DNA of 64,000 nucleotides, from the NCBI RefSeq assembly GCF_905475345.1, contig NC_066588.1, positions 6,030,001 to 6,094,000 on the forward strand, written 5' to 3'. Source of the stretch: Vespula vulgaris. Taxonomy: Eukaryota; Arthropoda; Insecta; Hymenoptera; Vespidae. The notes below the pieces were generated by a model that did no database searches, had not been told where the DNA came from, and saw nothing but the letters and a program-made list of their open reading frames with translations. The position numbers and the translations under genes were made by a program. Of the stretch, positions 53,578 to 64,000 are shown one piece after another. The stretch's first letter is position 1; each line of letters starts with the position of its first letter.

Positions 53578-54186
53578 GAAAAGGGGAAATGGGAGGTGGG
53601 ATATGTTTTCATAGTCGATGCTCCTTCTCTCGGTAGACATTTTCAAAACTCTTTCTCTCTCTATCATTTTCTTTTTTCTTTCTATAACACGTTCGACCAT
53701 AATGAACATCATGTATATGTTGATGCAATAACTTTTAACGCGTACCTCTTTCTATTTCTTTCTCTCTTAACGTTCGAAACAAACATCGTTCATCAACAAG
53801 AGCCAACATAGACTTTGCTTTCTCTTCCTAAAACCATCGAATTTTCAAATAAATAAATTGAATAAAGAGAAAAATAGAAGGAGAGAGAGAGAGAGAGAGA
53901 GAGAGCTACTAGCTTTTCGATAGAATTATACGTCCTCTCGAACGATCGCTTTCACGCTCGAGAACTTTGATAAGATTAATCAGGAAAGTCGTATCCACGG
54001 GGGAGGGAACGGAAAATGAATGTTAGTTTTATCGCGATGTTCCTCAACTTACGCGTGTACGTACAAACGATATAATCTCATGAAAGTTTTACGATTCGAA
54101 AGTAGTTAGTAGAACGAATTATTGAGAATTTCTCTAATTTTTTCTTTTTCTTTTTTTCTTACACATACATACATACACATATATTT

Positions 54187-54239
54187 AGATATAGATATAG
54201 ATATAGATATAGATATAGATACAGATATAGATATAGATG
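54187..54239. repeat. (GATATA)n hexanucleotide repeat
   Basis: About eight GATATA units with one GATACA variant. Confidence 0.95.
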
Positions 54240-54495
54240 TATAGATATAAGTATATCTCGATAAAAGGAAACAAAATGTGGTTAGTATTTTATCATAGTA
54301 TCCTATAATCCATAGAAGCAGTGAGCGGATGTTACGTTGTAACTCTGAAATTTCCAAAGACGTCCAGGGGGAGCCGCCGTTAATGTCGGTAATACGAAGC
54401 TAACATTTAACTAGGTAGGGTCGCAACTCAATTTGTCGGTGCAACCTTTGCCTCAACGAAGCGTTACGGATACCGAAGGCTGCTCGATGTACCCG

Positions 54496-54514
54496 TAGAG
54501 AGACAGAGAGAGAC

Positions 54515-54565
<51 letters not shown>

Positions 54566-54655
54566 TAGAGACAGAGGGAGAGATAGAGAGAGAGAGAGAT
54601 AGAGAGAAAGAGAGAGAGAGAGAGTGTGAAAGAGAGAGAGAGAAAGTGAGAGAGC
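54496..54655. repeat. 160-bp compound GA tract
   Basis: Nearly all-purine sequence with GACA, GATA and GTGA interruptions, one of the longest purine tracts in the window. Confidence 0.9.
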
Positions 54656-54794
54656 TTTGAGTCAACTTTGAACCACGCATCGATGGTTAATTAATGGATA
54701 ATTGCGAGTGCGCACGCAACCCTTTAACACCCCACTAGTGACCCTTAACGCCTTCGAGTGTGGCCCTTTCTTCGCTACGTTTACCACTCGCTGT

Positions 54795-54825
54795 ATATCG
54801 ACTTCGCATAAGTAGAAGTCGATAT
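54795..54825. repeat. Perfect 11-bp hairpin
   Basis: ATATCGACTTC at 54795-54805 pairs exactly with GAAGTCGATAT at 54815-54825 around a 9-nt loop. It lies in repeat-free complex sequence. Confidence 0.85.
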
Positions 54826-55233
54826 TATCGTTATTATGGCTACAATCCCAGCCCACTTACAACCTTACGAATTTCCGTGAACGCTTATTAATTATTCCTC
54901 GCGACCTACAGTTCTTGTCTCCTCGTCATCGACGTTATCGTAAGCGTTACGTTCGCTCGCTTATGTAATATATTCCCCTTTCGACGCAACAGTTGTCCTT
55001 GATTTAATTTCATCGAGTAAACGACCAATTGAAATTATCGACAAAATCTGTGAGAGATTTATGAGAAATGAATTTTTTTATTCGATATAATATTATACCG
55101 TATATCTAATAACACTCTCCCTTACTTTTCAATAACTTCATATGAAAATTTCCATCGAACCTGAAAGTCGTTATTATATACCGTAACAAAACAGTTAATT
55201 ATCGGTTCATGCTACATTCTAACGCTTATTAAA

Positions 55234-55312
55234 ACTCCACCGAAACACGAAATGGTTTCGGAGTTAGGCGATTACGATTAAAATAAACGCTAATTAATTT
55301 AATGAATTAATT
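55234..55312. repeat. Bulged hairpin next to a TAATTA-rich palindrome
   Basis: ACTCC and GAAAC, separated by ACC, pair with GTTTCGGAGT at 55255-55264. About 30 bp further on, AATTAATT recurs on both sides of TAATG at 55292-55312. TAATTA words are typical homeodomain targets, but they are common in AT-rich DNA. Confidence 0.6.
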
Positions 55313-56822
55313 ATTTCCAGGAAAATCCGTTGTCCTATGAAACTATAATCCGTTTACTATTATCTACCTAGTACTACCTTGCAAAAGTCTATACTCAGTT
55401 TAATGTAAATCAATGATCAATCTCTGATGGACCATCGTCCATTGTTACTATTAAAAGTTGTGTAGTCGTATGAGTATGTGTAGTCGTTCATGTTTTCGAA
55501 AAAATTTCATGGTAGATAAGCCGCCGATAGGTAATTCGTGGCCGATAATTCAAGGACATAAATCGTGCGATAAAGGAAGAACGAACGAATGAACGAAGGT
55601 AGCTACGCGTGTTCGTTTTAACGCGTTGCGATAGAGAGCCTATATTTTCGCTCGACCTAATCCATTGCGGAATGACTAGTGCATAGCCTTCGGCTGGCAA
55701 TGGTATAACCTTTGGATGGGTCTGGATGCGTGGTGCGATATAAAGGCCTGTTATTTACGGTACGGTTTATATATCATCGGAATATAATGGAAAATGGGTG
55801 CAGCGTTAGATGCAGTAACACGTAACTCGGCCGCGTATAGATTCTTTCCGTTCTCTATCTCTCTCTTTCTCTCTCTCTATCACTCTTTGGCTCTCACCCA
55901 AAACGTTCTTTCTTTCTCTCTTACGCCGTTTCAACGTTCGTTTTTCGTGGCGCACCTGCACGAGTCTACCTTTGTAATTATCTAAACGCTGTAACTAGCA
56001 GCTCGTCCATGCATTTTACTCGACGAACGAACGATACGAGTTTTCCCGCAACAAAGAGATCGTTTATTGTTACCTCGAAAAGATTGACTTCAATTTCCGT
56101 CTACGAAAGAAGATTTGCATAAATGCGATGGGAATTTTATGAGATTTATCGTATAGTTACTTAATAGAAAATATCAAAACAGTTCTTGTTATATATGTAC
56201 CGCATATTCGCACGATAGTAAAGTCTAATAGTATAAAATACTTATGGTCGGACGATCGTCGGTAGTTATGGCTAGGTAGACTCACTAAACTCGTATTTAC
56301 ATGAAATTGTACGATATGTAAGGATCAATTAGTCTAACAAAAACAAATACATTATTTGTTAAACAATACATTATTTGCGAACATATTTACTAATAATGTG
56401 ATTATTCATATGTATATCCTTAATAAAAAAGTTCTTAAATTTTAGCGAACAAATATGAAAATATATTCTCGTCGTAAAGAGCGAGGTAACGAAGCGACGA
56501 GGAGTTTGATATTCGTCGAGGGTAAAGGCACATTTTGATCCGTAGAAAATCGTTTTGGCGGTCTTTTCGTTGAAGTGAAGGACGTAGAAAAAGAAGAGAG
56601 AAAGAGACGTTGCTCGAGTTTGCCGAATAGAGCTCAACCCTCTCACTCTTTTTGCCTTCATTTGGGAAGATTTTTCTCACGGAGAACTTCAAAGGGCTCG
56701 ATTTCCACGCGGAGTCCGCTAAGAGGAGACAAGTTTTATGGAGACTGCGCCCTTACCTTCTTTTCTCTAGACACATATACACACACGTACTCTTTCCATC
56801 TCTCTTTCTCTTTTCGCCACAT

Positions 56823-56954
56823 ATGCAGGTACATCTCGATGCGGTGTATAAATATGTTCATATACTCTACCACGGTATATACGCGGTCGACGACATCGTT
56901 ACCGGGACGACAAAGGTACATCCGAGCTCGCATTTTGTCTCTTTTACGCTAAAA

Positions 56955-56999
<45 letters not shown>

Positions 57000-57381
57000 C
57001 TTACGTACTCGTATGCACTTACTAATACTACTACTACTACTACTACTATATCTCTTGCTTCTGCGACCTTAGATGGCTCTCTTCCCTCGTCACCAACGAA
57101 GAACAGTGCTCGGAAACACTCGGGAAACAAGAAAGATGGAAAGTACGAAGGTCTCGTCGAAATTGAGAGGAAAGGAGAATGGAGAATGTCGAGAAAGCGG
57201 TCGAACCTCGAGAGAAAGAAAAAGAATGGAAAGAAAAAGGGAACAGGAAAGTGGGCAGAGACCACGGATTGTTACGAAGGCGGGTTTTACGAGGTCCCAG
57301 TGGACAGGAAACTAAGGAAAAGGGGGACACGTCGCTTCTCCACGAAAGGGGAAAAGCGTTATCTTGCCGTGTGTGACTCGA

Positions 57382-57459
<78 letters not shown>

Positions 57460-57584
57460 GAGAAATAGTGGGTTCAACGACGACGTCTTATCGTGACAAC
57501 GCTAATGCGATTCCTGTTTTGCGATTCCGGCTTAAAGGAAGGATTTCGTGTCCGTCATACGTTCCACGGCCCCGATCGAGTTAA
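56823..57584 (+). CDS. Longest open frame in the window, probably repeat-driven
   Basis: From the first ATG at 56823 the frame runs about 253 residues; a longer 310-residue version needs a TTG start at 56652. Two Arg-Glu runs come from GA repeats at 56957-56997 and 57388-57460, and a threonine run comes from an ACT repeat. Between them lies a lysine-rich, less repetitive stretch of about 120 residues containing a Trp-Ala-Glu-Thr and a Cys-Tyr-Glu-Gly-Gly segment. No domain is recognisable. GA repeats are stop-free, which explains much of the length, so real coding is uncertain. Confidence 0.15.
56957..57049. repeat. (GA)n and (ACT)n repeats
   Basis: GA at 56957-56997 and ACT units at 57024-57049, both inside the longest open frame. 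Confidence 0.95.
57388..57460. repeat. (GA)n microsatellite
   Basis: About 70 bp of GA with one AAGA interruption near the end. Confidence 0.95.
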
Positions 57585-58108
57585 CGCCATCGTCGACGCG
57601 CACCAACTTACCGCGATAGACCTACTCAACCGATAGATTTATTTTACTTTGATTTAACTGGATAAGCGTAAAGAGTACGATCTATGTGCTGGAAGTAACA
57701 AGAACAGAATGTAAGTTGTGGGATCTATCTTTCCCGACCGAGTTCGTAGCGAATCAACGAATAAGCGTTGATTAATCGACGCTCATACGATAAAACAGAT
57801 ATTTATTAAAGTTATTTTGACTGAATTCATTGAGAAAAAGAAAATAATCGTTTATTCGCATGCAGTCCAGAGTAACTTAATTAATAATTGTTATGTTTTT
57901 GACTGACAAGTCCGTTTGGATATATTTAACAATAGGTATTTGTAGTCGAGACTTTTTAGATATTTTCGTTTATTTTATTTACCGATATCTATTTAAAAAA
58001 AAAATGTTATCAATGGACGAAAATTACATCACTTTCGACATTAAAAGTGGATTAAAACGTTTACTTTACTCCAATTCGACCAATGTAATAACGCTAGGAG
58101 AAGGTATT

Positions 58109-58161
58109 CTTCCTTCTCCTTCTCCGACTCCGACTCCTACTCCTACTCCTACTCCTCCTCC
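58109..58161. repeat. (CTCCTA)n-type pyrimidine repeat
   Basis: TCTCCT, GACTCC and TACTCC units in series; they read as Pro-Thr or Pro-Ser alternation on the plus strand. Confidence 0.9.
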
Positions 58162-58559
58162 AAACATAGCCGTTTGCGAATAACTCGCAAACAATGTTTG
58201 TCGTCAAACATTACTGGATAACGAGTCCCTATCTTCAGTGAGCTTTGTAAACCAATGGAGAGTTTATTCTCCGTTGGGATATCATTTGTGTTTCTAACTA
58301 ATCATACTACACGGTTTATCGAATGAAAAAAATCAAAGTTAAAATAAAATCTCCAGTATTCCGACATCGTTAAATTTCGTTTTTCTTTTTGTATCTTCAA
58401 TAAAGTGCGATCGCGAGAATGATTCTCTTTGACTATCCATATCTCATACTCTTTTATTAGCCTGTATACAGAATAATTTCCAAGGAGATTGGTTAAATTA
58501 CGAGTTTACTTAAACCAAGAGAGTACAAGTACCTTCGTTTCATTCTAAGTTTCATCGAT

Positions 58560-58710
58560 CCTTCGCGTTCCATTTTCATTATATCTGTAACGGGCCGCCT
58601 TTGAGAACAACAAGCCGTGACTACCTTTGTAAAGAAGAAGGTCCATTCAACGGGCAGGACTTAATTAAACGATAATTGGTCCGGTAGTCGGTGCACCGTG
58701 AAAGACGTAT
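58560..58710. other. Repeat-free complex block with TCF-like words
   Basis: CCTTTGAG and CCTTTGTAAAG occur about 30 bp apart, followed by a TTAATTAAAC word. These resemble TCF/LEF and homeodomain targets. There is no ORF. The regulatory reading is inference. Confidence 0.2.
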
Positions 58711-58787
58711 CGAAGATTTTACGTCGTAAAAAAATCTTTAAAACGACTAAAAACTGATTATCCTTATTTATTAAACATTGTGTCCTA

Positions 58788-58789
<2 letters not shown>

Positions 58790-58826
<37 letters not shown>
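58790..58826. repeat. (TA)n microsatellite
   Basis: A pure TA run. From 58830 to 59785 the sequence is complex, with no supported gene. Confidence 0.95.
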
Positions 58827-58827
<1 letters not shown>

Positions 58828-59785
58828 TATCATTATTATTAAAATAATTAAAAAAATATATATATGCCATGTGTTACAACGAAATAAACGAAAAGTGAAA
58901 GCTTTGATTTTCACGTATTCGAGTAATTCGAGCTCATATAACGGAGATATACACATAAATTGCACGAATACACGAAGAGATTAGTGACATTTCGCGAGGA
59001 CGACGTTACGCGAATAACGCGCTAGTTTTCCGACTATGCAATCGCGAGTAAATGATAATGGCTCGTCGAGATGACGGCAACACAGCATCCAATGGATTAT
59101 AGCGGTCCACGAGCCAACGACCGAGTTATCTCGTATAATACAGGTATTTGTCGATAATGTAACGCGATGCCATCTTTGTTAGAACGTGAAGCGTTGCGTA
59201 CATACGTCGAATTCATATCGTAATATCGACTATTCGTCATTTTAACGCGAATATTTTCCAAATTGAAAGATTTCTTTTGTCGGCATCGTTATAAAATATA
59301 TACCGAGTTATTGGACTCGTTAACAAGATGTTACGTAAATATATATATAGGATATATATATATATACATCCTATGTACAGACAAGTTGAACGTAAAACAA
59401 GACGGACTCGAATAACGAAACGAAACGAACGACGAACCATAAAGGGCGATTTTAACCGCGCGACGCAGTGATTATAGCGTTTACGTTTAATCTGCAGGAA
59501 AATCAATGGTTAGCCGGTAATTACTAGGATCAGTTGCACATTGGTTTGGTAGTCAACACGACGCGAGCCGATTCGTATAAATAAGCCCCTAATGCCGATA
59601 CAAATGTATCGTACGACCAATCGGAGAGAGCCAAAATTACAATCCAATTTGTGCGTCCGCATGGCGACCGAACGTTCTTCATGATCCTACTGGACTACAC
59701 GTTGTTATGTCTGTTTACGTCCGACCTGCTTTTTTCTCACCATTCGCTCGTACTCTCCAATGATCGTCGATATTTATCATTGCGA

Positions 59786-59814
59786 GCAACAACAACAACA
59801 ACAACAACAACAAC
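59786..59814. repeat. (CAA)n trinucleotide repeat
   Basis: About nine CAA/AAC units. From 59820 to 60640 I see AT-rich spacer. Confidence 0.95.
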
Positions 59815-60642
59815 CCAAATGACGTGGAGAATTCACTATACTTATATAAAGTTACAACTTCGATTTCGTGTGAAACATTTTATTTTTCTATAATTTAAGA
59901 ATTAATTCTAATGCGGAGATAAAAAAAATATTCTTCAAGTTAATCACCGATAATTCGACAATTTTCTCTTTATATTCTTTCGAATAAATACGTGGAAAAA
60001 TAAGTAATCCTCATTCGTTGGTTTTAAAAATACTGAAAATAGGGTCACGAATTTAGTACGAATCTCGAGTCACAATTTGGAGTATACGAAAAGTATAATC
60101 AACGGAAGCTTCAAATTTTTTTCCAAACGTATGCGAGCATAACAACGACGAGATATTCGTTCGCACAAAGGGTTTAACGGGGAAACCGCAAAATTAACGA
60201 GCGTACTATTGTTCGAGTATTAGTACAAATATCTGCGGTTGTTTCTAGTTCAGGCTTCGCAGTCAAAGCTTTCATGTAGTAAGCGGAGTACATCTACGAG
60301 GTCGTTCTAGACATGAGCGAGCCGAGATCGAACTGACAAAGCCAAGCCTCGTACATCCGTATTATCCCGTTGGACGAAGAGTGGTAGTGTATGTATGTAC
60401 CTATGCTCCTTCATACTTCTACATATACGTATACGTACATATATAAGTATATAAGTCTTTATCCACATACATATCTATACGATTCTAGCACGCGTGCGAA
60501 CACTCGATAGGCGGTCTCATTATAAAATAGACCGTTTCTTCGATCCACCTATTGATCTCCATTGTCTTGTAAATTCGAGTGGTCTCAACGCTAAAAAAAA
60601 TTTTAATTATCGTTGTGGCTCTTACAAAAGCGTATATTATAT

Positions 60643-60650
<8 letters not shown>

Positions 60651-60701
<51 letters not shown>

Positions 60702-60703
60702 TG
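60651..60703. repeat. (TA)n microsatellite
   Basis: TA alternation with a CATA flank on each side. Confidence 0.95.
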
Positions 60704-60919
60704 ATATAATAATATATGATAAATAAGAAAGTATGGATATATATTATTTTAATATAATATATTATAATAATATAGGATAGTAAGAGAGATATATTTTAGA
60801 GTACAAATTCGAAAAAAAAATTATAAAAATAACTATTTCGTTCTAAAAAGAAATATTATGCTTTCGAGCGTTAACGAGAACCAAGCGGAATAACTGGCAA
60901 AACGAGGGTAAAATTGCCG

Positions 60920-61186
60920 ATGCCATCTTCGTGCGACCATCAGCACCAACCGACTTCCAGCACTTTAGTTATTCGCGAATTACACCGCACGCTAGACCAA
61001 GTAGAAAAGTTGGCTGCACTGATTGCTCGCGACGTGCACTGCAACAAATTCTACGAAGAAGAAGAAGAAGAAGAAAAAGAAGACTTCGTCGTGGTTGTCG
61101 TCGTCAATGTGGTGGAAAGAGGTCAAAGTTTAAGACGACGAAAAATTTTCGTTAAGGTTTGTCGTAGAAGATTTCGTAAAGGTTGA
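60920..61186 (+). CDS. Candidate short ORF with helical N-terminal half
   Basis: Starting at the ATG at 60920, the frame gives about 88 residues. The first 45 are not repeat-derived and include STLVIRELHRTLDQVEKLAA, which looks like an amphipathic helix. It is followed by a glutamate run from a GAA repeat, a valine run from GTC/GTT codons and a basic tail. I know of no family match. The upstream context is not a strong start, and the ORF could be part of an exon or chance. No partner gene lies beside it. Confidence 0.2.
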   Translation: MPSSCDHQHQPTSSTLVIRELHRTLDQVEKLAALIARDVHCNKFYEEEEEEEKEDFVVVVVVNVVERGQSLRRRKIFVKVCRRRFRKG

Positions 61187-61512
61187 TGATGGTGCTAGTG
61201 ATTCCAACGTAAAAATGTGGTAACGATAGACAGCTTCTCTAAGGTATAGAAAAAAGCAAAAAAAAGAAAAAGAAAAAGAAAAAAAGAAATACAAAAAAAG
61301 GCGAAGAAAACCGGGCGAAGAAAATGAACCAAAAACTGTTCAACTTTTATGGCGGATGCAAAACGGTGGTTGGCTTATCGCACGAGTGTTTGTATGGTGT
61401 GATCTATCCTCGTGAAAGTCGGAACCTCCACCTCTCTTGGCCTACATACCGAGAGTTATGACCGGAGCCGTTGCACTGTGTCATACAACCGCGTGAGATC
61501 TTCGCGTGGAAC

Positions 61513-61560
<48 letters not shown>
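61513..61560. repeat. (TA)n microsatellite
   Basis: A pure TA run of about 24 units. Confidence 0.95.
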
Positions 61561-61564
<4 letters not shown>

Positions 61565-61778
61565 AAATACATAGGAACATTACCCTCTAGAAAGATTGAC
61601 GGAAAACATCTCTTTACTTCTGTTTTTCATTCAGTACCTAATAATCTGTTATCTAAGATTCCGTGTAGATTCTTAATATTTAATAATTCGAAATAAATGG
61701 TAATTTGTTGTCGATCGAAATAAGGATAAACATCTTAATCGTATTCTTGTATATTGCTTATCACATACTACAAAGACG

Positions 61779-61796
61779 GATATACATATATATGTG

Positions 61797-61859
<63 letters not shown>

Positions 61860-61895
61860 GTACTCTCTTTTTCTCTCTCTCTTTCTCTCTTGCGA
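61779..61895. repeat. (TA)n tract followed by CT-rich sequence
   Basis: TA alternation with TGTA interruptions to about 61862, then CT-rich sequence to about 61890. From 61900 to 62500 the sequence is AT-rich spacer. Confidence 0.9.
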
Positions 61896-63627
61896 TGCTT
61901 TAAACGAGATACTGCAAGGTAGTAAATTTTCTTTCTTATCGATGCATCGACCCGAACTCCAACGAAAAATTTATCCAAAAGAAAAAGAGAGAGAAAGAGA
62001 GAGAAAGCTCCTCTCCTAGTAACACAATATGCAAATTATAAAAACTTTAATTTCTCTCTAGCCGAGTCTAGCCGGTGAAGAAAAAAGAAGGAAAAGAAAA
62101 AAAAGAAAATAAGAAAGATTGAGAGGAACACGTACTCATAGAAGCGCGAACTTGCCGAGATACCATCCAGGCTCTTATCGATTTATAATTTACATTTAAT
62201 TCCGTCGAGTAGTACTATACCCTATGCAAAAACGTTCTCCACGTTCTCACGAATAAAAGGACGTGTTGTTAAAAGCGGTCGAAAGATGTAAGCGTGATTA
62301 CGCCTTGCTAAATCTCATCGCACGTTGAAACATTTCCTGAAAAATCTCACAAACTTGATCCATTCATTTCTATAGAATATAATCTATGTAAAACTCGTAC
62401 ACACGATATATCTTAACTAATTATAACGAGCATATTATTACAAACCGTTTTATCAATATGAAGAGAATAATTTTTTGATTTCGTTATTACATTTGTAAGT
62501 AGTTTGATTATTTTATAAATAAAGGAACGTCCTTGTTATTATTTATATCACTATCCAAAAACGATTTCGAATTTAACATTTCTGTACAATGTAATGCTAT
62601 ACGTTATGCAATAAACTGATTTGTAACCTTTGATTATTAAAATTATCTTAAATTAACGATATATAATATACGGTATTAATAAACAAATACGCTATTACTT
62701 AATTAATTACAGCAGAGAGAGAGAGAGTAAATGTAAAATAATTGAAATTATAAATTAATTAAATGGACGCACTCAGATTAGGATGATGGTGATGGTGGTT
62801 ATTCATTCTGGTAATACTCTTCTGTATCGAGCCAGAAACTGATTTGTTATAACCTTTGAAAATCGTTGATGATCTCGAGAGCGTTATTGTTCGTATCACT
62901 CTATAACTAGAACTATGAATTTCAAGTTCTTATCTAATAGAATGTTATACCAAAATTATCTTATACTAATGATGTATAAGATACAGTATTAATACATGAA
63001 TAAACACGCTATTACCTAAATGAATGCTCTGTAAAGGAAATAAATGTAGAACGATCGGAATTATAAATTAATTAAATGGCGAGCTTGGATGCTAGTAAAT
63101 TGCCTCTTCGGTATTCAGTGAAAGATTGACTTGTTGTAAAGACCTAATGATTTCAATAGCGTTAATGTTTATATCGTTCTATAACTACGACTTCAAATTT
63201 CAAGTTTTTACCTAATAAAATGTTATACTAAAATTATCTTATACTAACGATGTATAATGTACGGTATTAATAAATAAATAAATACGCATTACGTAAATAA
63301 TTTCGCAGTAAAGAAATGAATGTAAAATAATCGGAATTATGAATTAATTAAATGGTTACGCTCGGACTTTGATGGGGATGAATTACCTCTTTGGTTTCCA
63401 GTGAGAGATTGACTTGTAACCTTTGAAAATCGTTGATAATCCCAAGAGCGTTATTGTTCATGTCGCTTTCTAACTACGATTCCTACATTGCAGATCTTAT
63501 CTAATAGAATATTGTACTAAAATTATCTTATACTAACGATGTAGAATGTACGGTATTAATAAATAAATAAATACGCATTACTTAAATAATTGCGAAATAG
63601 AGAAAATGAATGTAATAATAATTTAAA

Positions 63628-63813
63628 TTATAAATTAATTAAATGGTCGAGCTCGGACTTGGATTGTAGCGATGTTAGCTCTTCGATATCCAACGAGAGA
63701 ATGTCTTGTTGTAACCTTTGAAAGTCACTCGAGATCTCAAGAGCGTTATTGTTTATATCTCTTCCGAGAAACCATCCGAAGTTGTAATCTGTGAAAGTCG
63801 CTCGAGATCTCAA
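63628..63813 (-). CDS. Candidate small ORF inside the tandem array
   Basis: A 61-residue minus-strand frame opens with ATG and contains NNNALEISSDFQRLQQ followed by an acidic, leucine-rich stretch. The neighbouring unit encodes a related string, NNNALGIINDFQRLQVNLSL, in the corresponding frame. The two units further left have the same frame but with in-frame stops. Because the units share nucleotide similarity, shared peptide sequence is expected even without selection. The C-terminal part shifts frame between units. There is no signal peptide and no family I recognise. It could be one of a set of decayed duplicated exons, or chance. Confidence 0.15.
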   Translation of the reverse strand: MRSRATFTDYNFGWFLGRDINNNALEISSDFQRLQQDILSLDIEELTSLQSKSELDHLINL

Positions 63814-63835
63814 GAATGTTATTGTTTATATAACT
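63708..63835. repeat. 73-bp internal duplication at the end of the array
   Basis: A segment beginning GTTGTAAxCT at 63708 recurs at 63781. Both copies contain CTCGAGATCTCAAGA followed by GTTATTGTTTATAT. The 73-bp offset is not a multiple of three, so the copies lie in different reading frames. It appears to be a later duplication within the final unit. Confidence 0.8.
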
Positions 63836-64000
63836 TTCCAGAAGCGAAGTGGAGTATCGAATAAAAAACCTTTATACGTACTTTATATGTACATCTTTAT
63901 ACTGTATATACATATATATATATATACACATATATACTATATCTCGATCGAATATTCTTATGATATAATACATTATTATATGATATCGCAAAAATATTAA

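Larger units (their letters stand above)
62500..63840. repeat. Diverged tandem array, spacing about 280-310 bp
   Basis: At least four related units follow one another. The shared word AAAATTATCTTA starts near 62639, 62952, 63230 and 63519, giving spacings of 313, 278 and 289 bp. Other words recur in the same order: a GGTATTAATA-like stretch, AATTAATTAAATGG, an AACCTTTGAAA-like stretch and AGCGTTATTGTT. The first unit is degenerate and lacks part of the middle. The last is incomplete and carries an internal duplication. Units differ by substitutions and small indels, so the array is old. It resembles no family I can name; it could be a local minisatellite or satellite, or a decayed run of duplicated exons. 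Confidence 0.85.

Noticed and set aside
59570..59640. TATA-box promoter at TATAAATA near 59576
   Set aside because: No initiator-like word lies 25-35 bp downstream and no supported gene follows.
63900..64000. Telomere-like or terminal repeat at the right edge
   Set aside because: The sequence is TA/CATA alternation; no TTAGG units are present.

Overview
This window looks like non-coding DNA, intronic or intergenic, from an insect nuclear genome. It is AT-rich but not depleted in CpG. It carries no bacterial-style packed genes and is saturated with short tandem repeats: (CT)n/(GA)n, (TA)n, (CGA)n, (AAG)n, GATA and GAACGAAC tracts occur every 1-2 kb. High CpG, dense CT/GA and CGA microsatellites and no visible transposon proteins fit Hymenoptera (bee, wasp or ant), but that is inference; no gene here proves the taxon.

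I recognise no protein-coding gene with confidence. Nearly all long open frames owe their length to CT or GA repeats, which read as Ser-Leu or Arg-Glu runs without stops. A few frames contain ordinary-looking protein sequence and are listed as low-confidence candidates: 10408-10653, 32473-33000, 35024-35257, 36481-36738, a leader-like mini-exon at 37223-37271, 56823-57584, 60920-61186, and a minus-strand frame at 63628-63813.

Layout: 1-5.2 kb is CT/GA-rich spacer ending in CGA and CTA arrays. 5.5-6.4 kb is complex sequence with homeodomain-like and octamer-like words. 6.4-32 kb alternates AT-rich spacer with microsatellites, including a long TA tract at 26.2 kb and hairpins at 28.3 and 29.5 kb. 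33.2-33.5 kb is a GC-richer island containing a bulged hairpin. 36.4-37.6 kb is a complex block with a compound inverted repeat and the leader-like frame. 38-62 kb is again spacer, with hairpins at 46.95, 54.8 and 55.25 kb and repeat-free islands at 51.35 and 58.6 kb. 62.5-63.84 kb is a diverged tandem array with spacings of about 280-310 bp, the clearest non-microsatellite structure in the window.

No tRNA, rRNA, CRISPR array, transposase, reverse transcriptase or telomeric repeat was seen by eye. With no firm gene in the window, no pathway can be assigned.
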